A DNA stretch of 64,000 nucleotides from Actinomycetes bacterium (GTDB lineage Bacteria > Actinomycetota > Actinomycetes > Mycobacteriales > Mycobacteriaceae), in the NCBI GenBank assembly GCA_023404955.1, contig JAEXZY010000034.1, forward strand, positions 62,001 through 126,000, read 5' to 3'. Positions 62,914 to 64,000 of this stretch are shown in pieces. The notes below the pieces were generated by a model, which ran no database searches, was not told the origin of the DNA, and saw nothing but the letters and a program-made list of their open reading frames with translations. Made by a program: the position numbers and the translations under genes. Numbering within the stretch: position 1 is the stretch's first letter; the number at the start of each line of letters is the position of its first letter.

Positions 62914-64000
62914 CTACTTCTTGCGCCCCACCAACGCGTCGACGGGGTCCGGTGCGCCGTCACGATCCTTGACCACCCGGTAGGCGGCAAACCCGACGAC
63001 CAGGGTCAGCACCACGAAGATCAGCGCGAAGTACTGCAGGAACAGCGAGTCGCCGGCCGGGTTGTAGACCTCCTGGCGCGGCCAGCCGATGTTGATCACG
63101 AGCAGCGCGCCCATCACGACGGCGATCAGGTTGACCGGGATGCCCCAGCGGCCGAGGTCCATGACCGGCTTCCCGTGCGACAGGCTGGTCCCGCGCAGGC
63201 GGTGAACGAGGGCGGGCACAGTGACCATCAGGTAGGCGAGGTAGACGATGACCACCGACACCGACGCTATCGCGGCGAACACGCTGGCCTGACCGAGATT
63301 GACCAGCAGCACCAGGATGGCGAGCAGGCTGACCGAGATGCCGGTGATTACGGGGGTTCCCGTCCGTTTGTTGACCTTCGCGAGGAACGAGCCGAAGGGC
63401 AGCCGGTTGTCGCGGGCCATCGAGAACATCACCCGGGAGGCCGACGCCTGGATCGCGAGCGTCGCCGAGAAGATCGCGACGGCGACCAGGCCCAGCAGCG
63501 TCTTGCCGAGCCACGTGTCGAGCTGGCTCTCGATCACCCAGGCCATGCCGCCGTGGGCGAGGTCGTCGCCGAGTTCGGGGGCCGACATCAGCGCCGCCAA
63601 GATCATCAGACCGCCACCGATAAAGGACACGAGCAGCGCCGTGACGATCGCCTTCGGCGCGGTCCGCCGCGGGTCTCGGGTCTCCTCGGAAAGCTCGGCG
63701 GCGCTGTCGAACCCGTACATCACGTACGCGGCCATCAGCATCGACGCCAGCAACGCCGGCAGGTACTGCACGCCGGTGCCGTGGCCGCCGGTGTCCAGCA
63801 CGGCCTGGGCAGGGGTGCGCTCGGCGGTCAGGAACATCGCACCGACGATCAAGATGACGCCGACGATCTCCAGCGTCACCCCGGTGACAGTGATGCGCGC
63901 CATGAACCGCACGCCGGCGGCGCTGATGATCGTGCAGAGCACGATCGTGACCGCGCCCAGAATGATGCCGTTGGTGGCGCCGTCCACCGACAGCGGATCC
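62914..64000 (-). CDS. APC-family amino-acid/amine permease (5' end outside the window)
   Basis: At least 357 codons are visible and the frame is open to the right edge. About nine hydrophobic helices; the segment MLMAAYVMYGFDSAAELSEE, then TRDPRRTAPKAIVTALLVSF, is the conserved APC helix 6 and loop region with the ES/EE motif. The C-terminus is a short polar tail (DALVGRKK). It is probably an amino-acid or amine importer of the GABA-permease-like group. Not linked to the ligase gene by overlap (30-bp gap). Confidence 0.85.
   Translation of the reverse strand, partial: DPLSVDGATNGIILGAVTIVLCTIISAAGVRFMARITVTGVTLEIVGVILIVGAMFLTAERTPAQAVLDTGGHGTGVQYLPALLASMLMAAYVMYGFDSAAELSEETRDPRRTAPKAIVTALLVSFIGGGLMILAALMSAPELGDDLAHGGMAWVIESQLDTWLGKTLLGLVAVAIFSATLAIQASASRVMFSMARDNRLPFGSFLAKVNKRTGTPVITGISVSLLAILVLLVNLGQASVFAAIASVSVVIVYLAYLMVTVPALVHRLRGTSLSHGKPVMDLGRWGIPVNLIAVVMGALLVINIGWPRQEVYNPAGDSLFLQYFALIFVVLTLVVGFAAYRVVKDRDGAPDPVDALVGRKK

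Noticed and set aside
1..64000. CRISPR array
   Set aside because: No regular short repeats with similar-length unique spacers were seen; the only repeats are att cores, arm-type octamers, the pre-terminase duplication and the three palindromic copies.

Overview
The window is high-GC DNA (third codon positions mostly G or C) from a mycobacterium, most likely a fast-growing Mycolicibacterium-type species. Pointers are an ESX/WXG100 gene cluster with a CpnT-like toxin, an LpqH-type lipoprotein, an F420-type LLM oxidoreductase, a WhiB-like protein, frequent GTG starts, and a Rhodococcus/Mycobacterium-type bacterial microcompartment (BMC). The species cannot be fixed from the sequence alone.

Layout. 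1-1341: the end of a TetR-type regulator and a TPR membrane protein. 1344-7153 (minus): a tightly overlapping operon of two WXG100 proteins, a CpnT-like polymorphic toxin whose C-terminal domain I do not recognise, and a tail of small genes that look like immunity or accessory genes, one apparently frameshifted. 7230-20450: housekeeping and metabolic genes (phosphoesterase, cupin, alkyl-sulfatase-like hydrolase, SDR, phosphatase, APH-like kinase, transglutaminase, a four-gene osmoprotectant ABC transporter, tyrA, tadA).

20562-30746: a tRNA-Ser(CGA) gene carries an integrated element of about 10.1 kb, bounded by a 27-bp direct repeat. All its genes lie on the plus strand: tyrosine integrase, two HTH proteins, a winged-helix protein, an HNH protein with zinc ribbons, a WhiB-like protein, a scaffold-like protein, an HK97-type major capsid protein, a second HNH protein, a terminase-small-subunit-like protein, and finally a DprA/SLOG protein translationally coupled to a ComF-like phosphoribosyltransferase. 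No portal, protease, large terminase, tail or lysis gene is visible. It therefore looks like a phiRv1/phiRv2-type or capsid-forming phage satellite, with the last two genes as probable cargo, possibly anti-phage.

30866-46134: two convergent secreted proteins (one a metalloprotease), CsbD, an XRE/DUF2975 pair, a mannitol-type PTS with polyol dehydrogenase and DeoR regulator, LpqH, tgt, a flavin amine oxidase, an amino-acid ABC transporter with fused binding protein and permease, and gluQRS.

46158-59976: a BMC locus. The minus-strand operon encodes a class-III PLP enzyme, aldehyde dehydrogenase, two BMC-T, one BMC-P and one BMC-H shell protein, a BMC-associated protein, an APH-type kinase, an SDR and a GntR regulator, the aminopropanol/aminoacetone type of compartment. 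Divergently transcribed are an APC permease and a B12-dependent diol dehydratase (large and medium subunits fused, separate small subunit) with its reactivase. Both branches can yield propionaldehyde for the same aldehyde dehydrogenase. GGTC-N-GACC palindromes lie before the regulator and in the divergent promoter.

59977-64000: an MBL-fold hydrolase, an LLM oxidoreductase, an ATP-dependent DNA ligase and a partial APC permease. A palindromic repeat of about 60 bp occurs three times here, each time just after a minus-strand gene.
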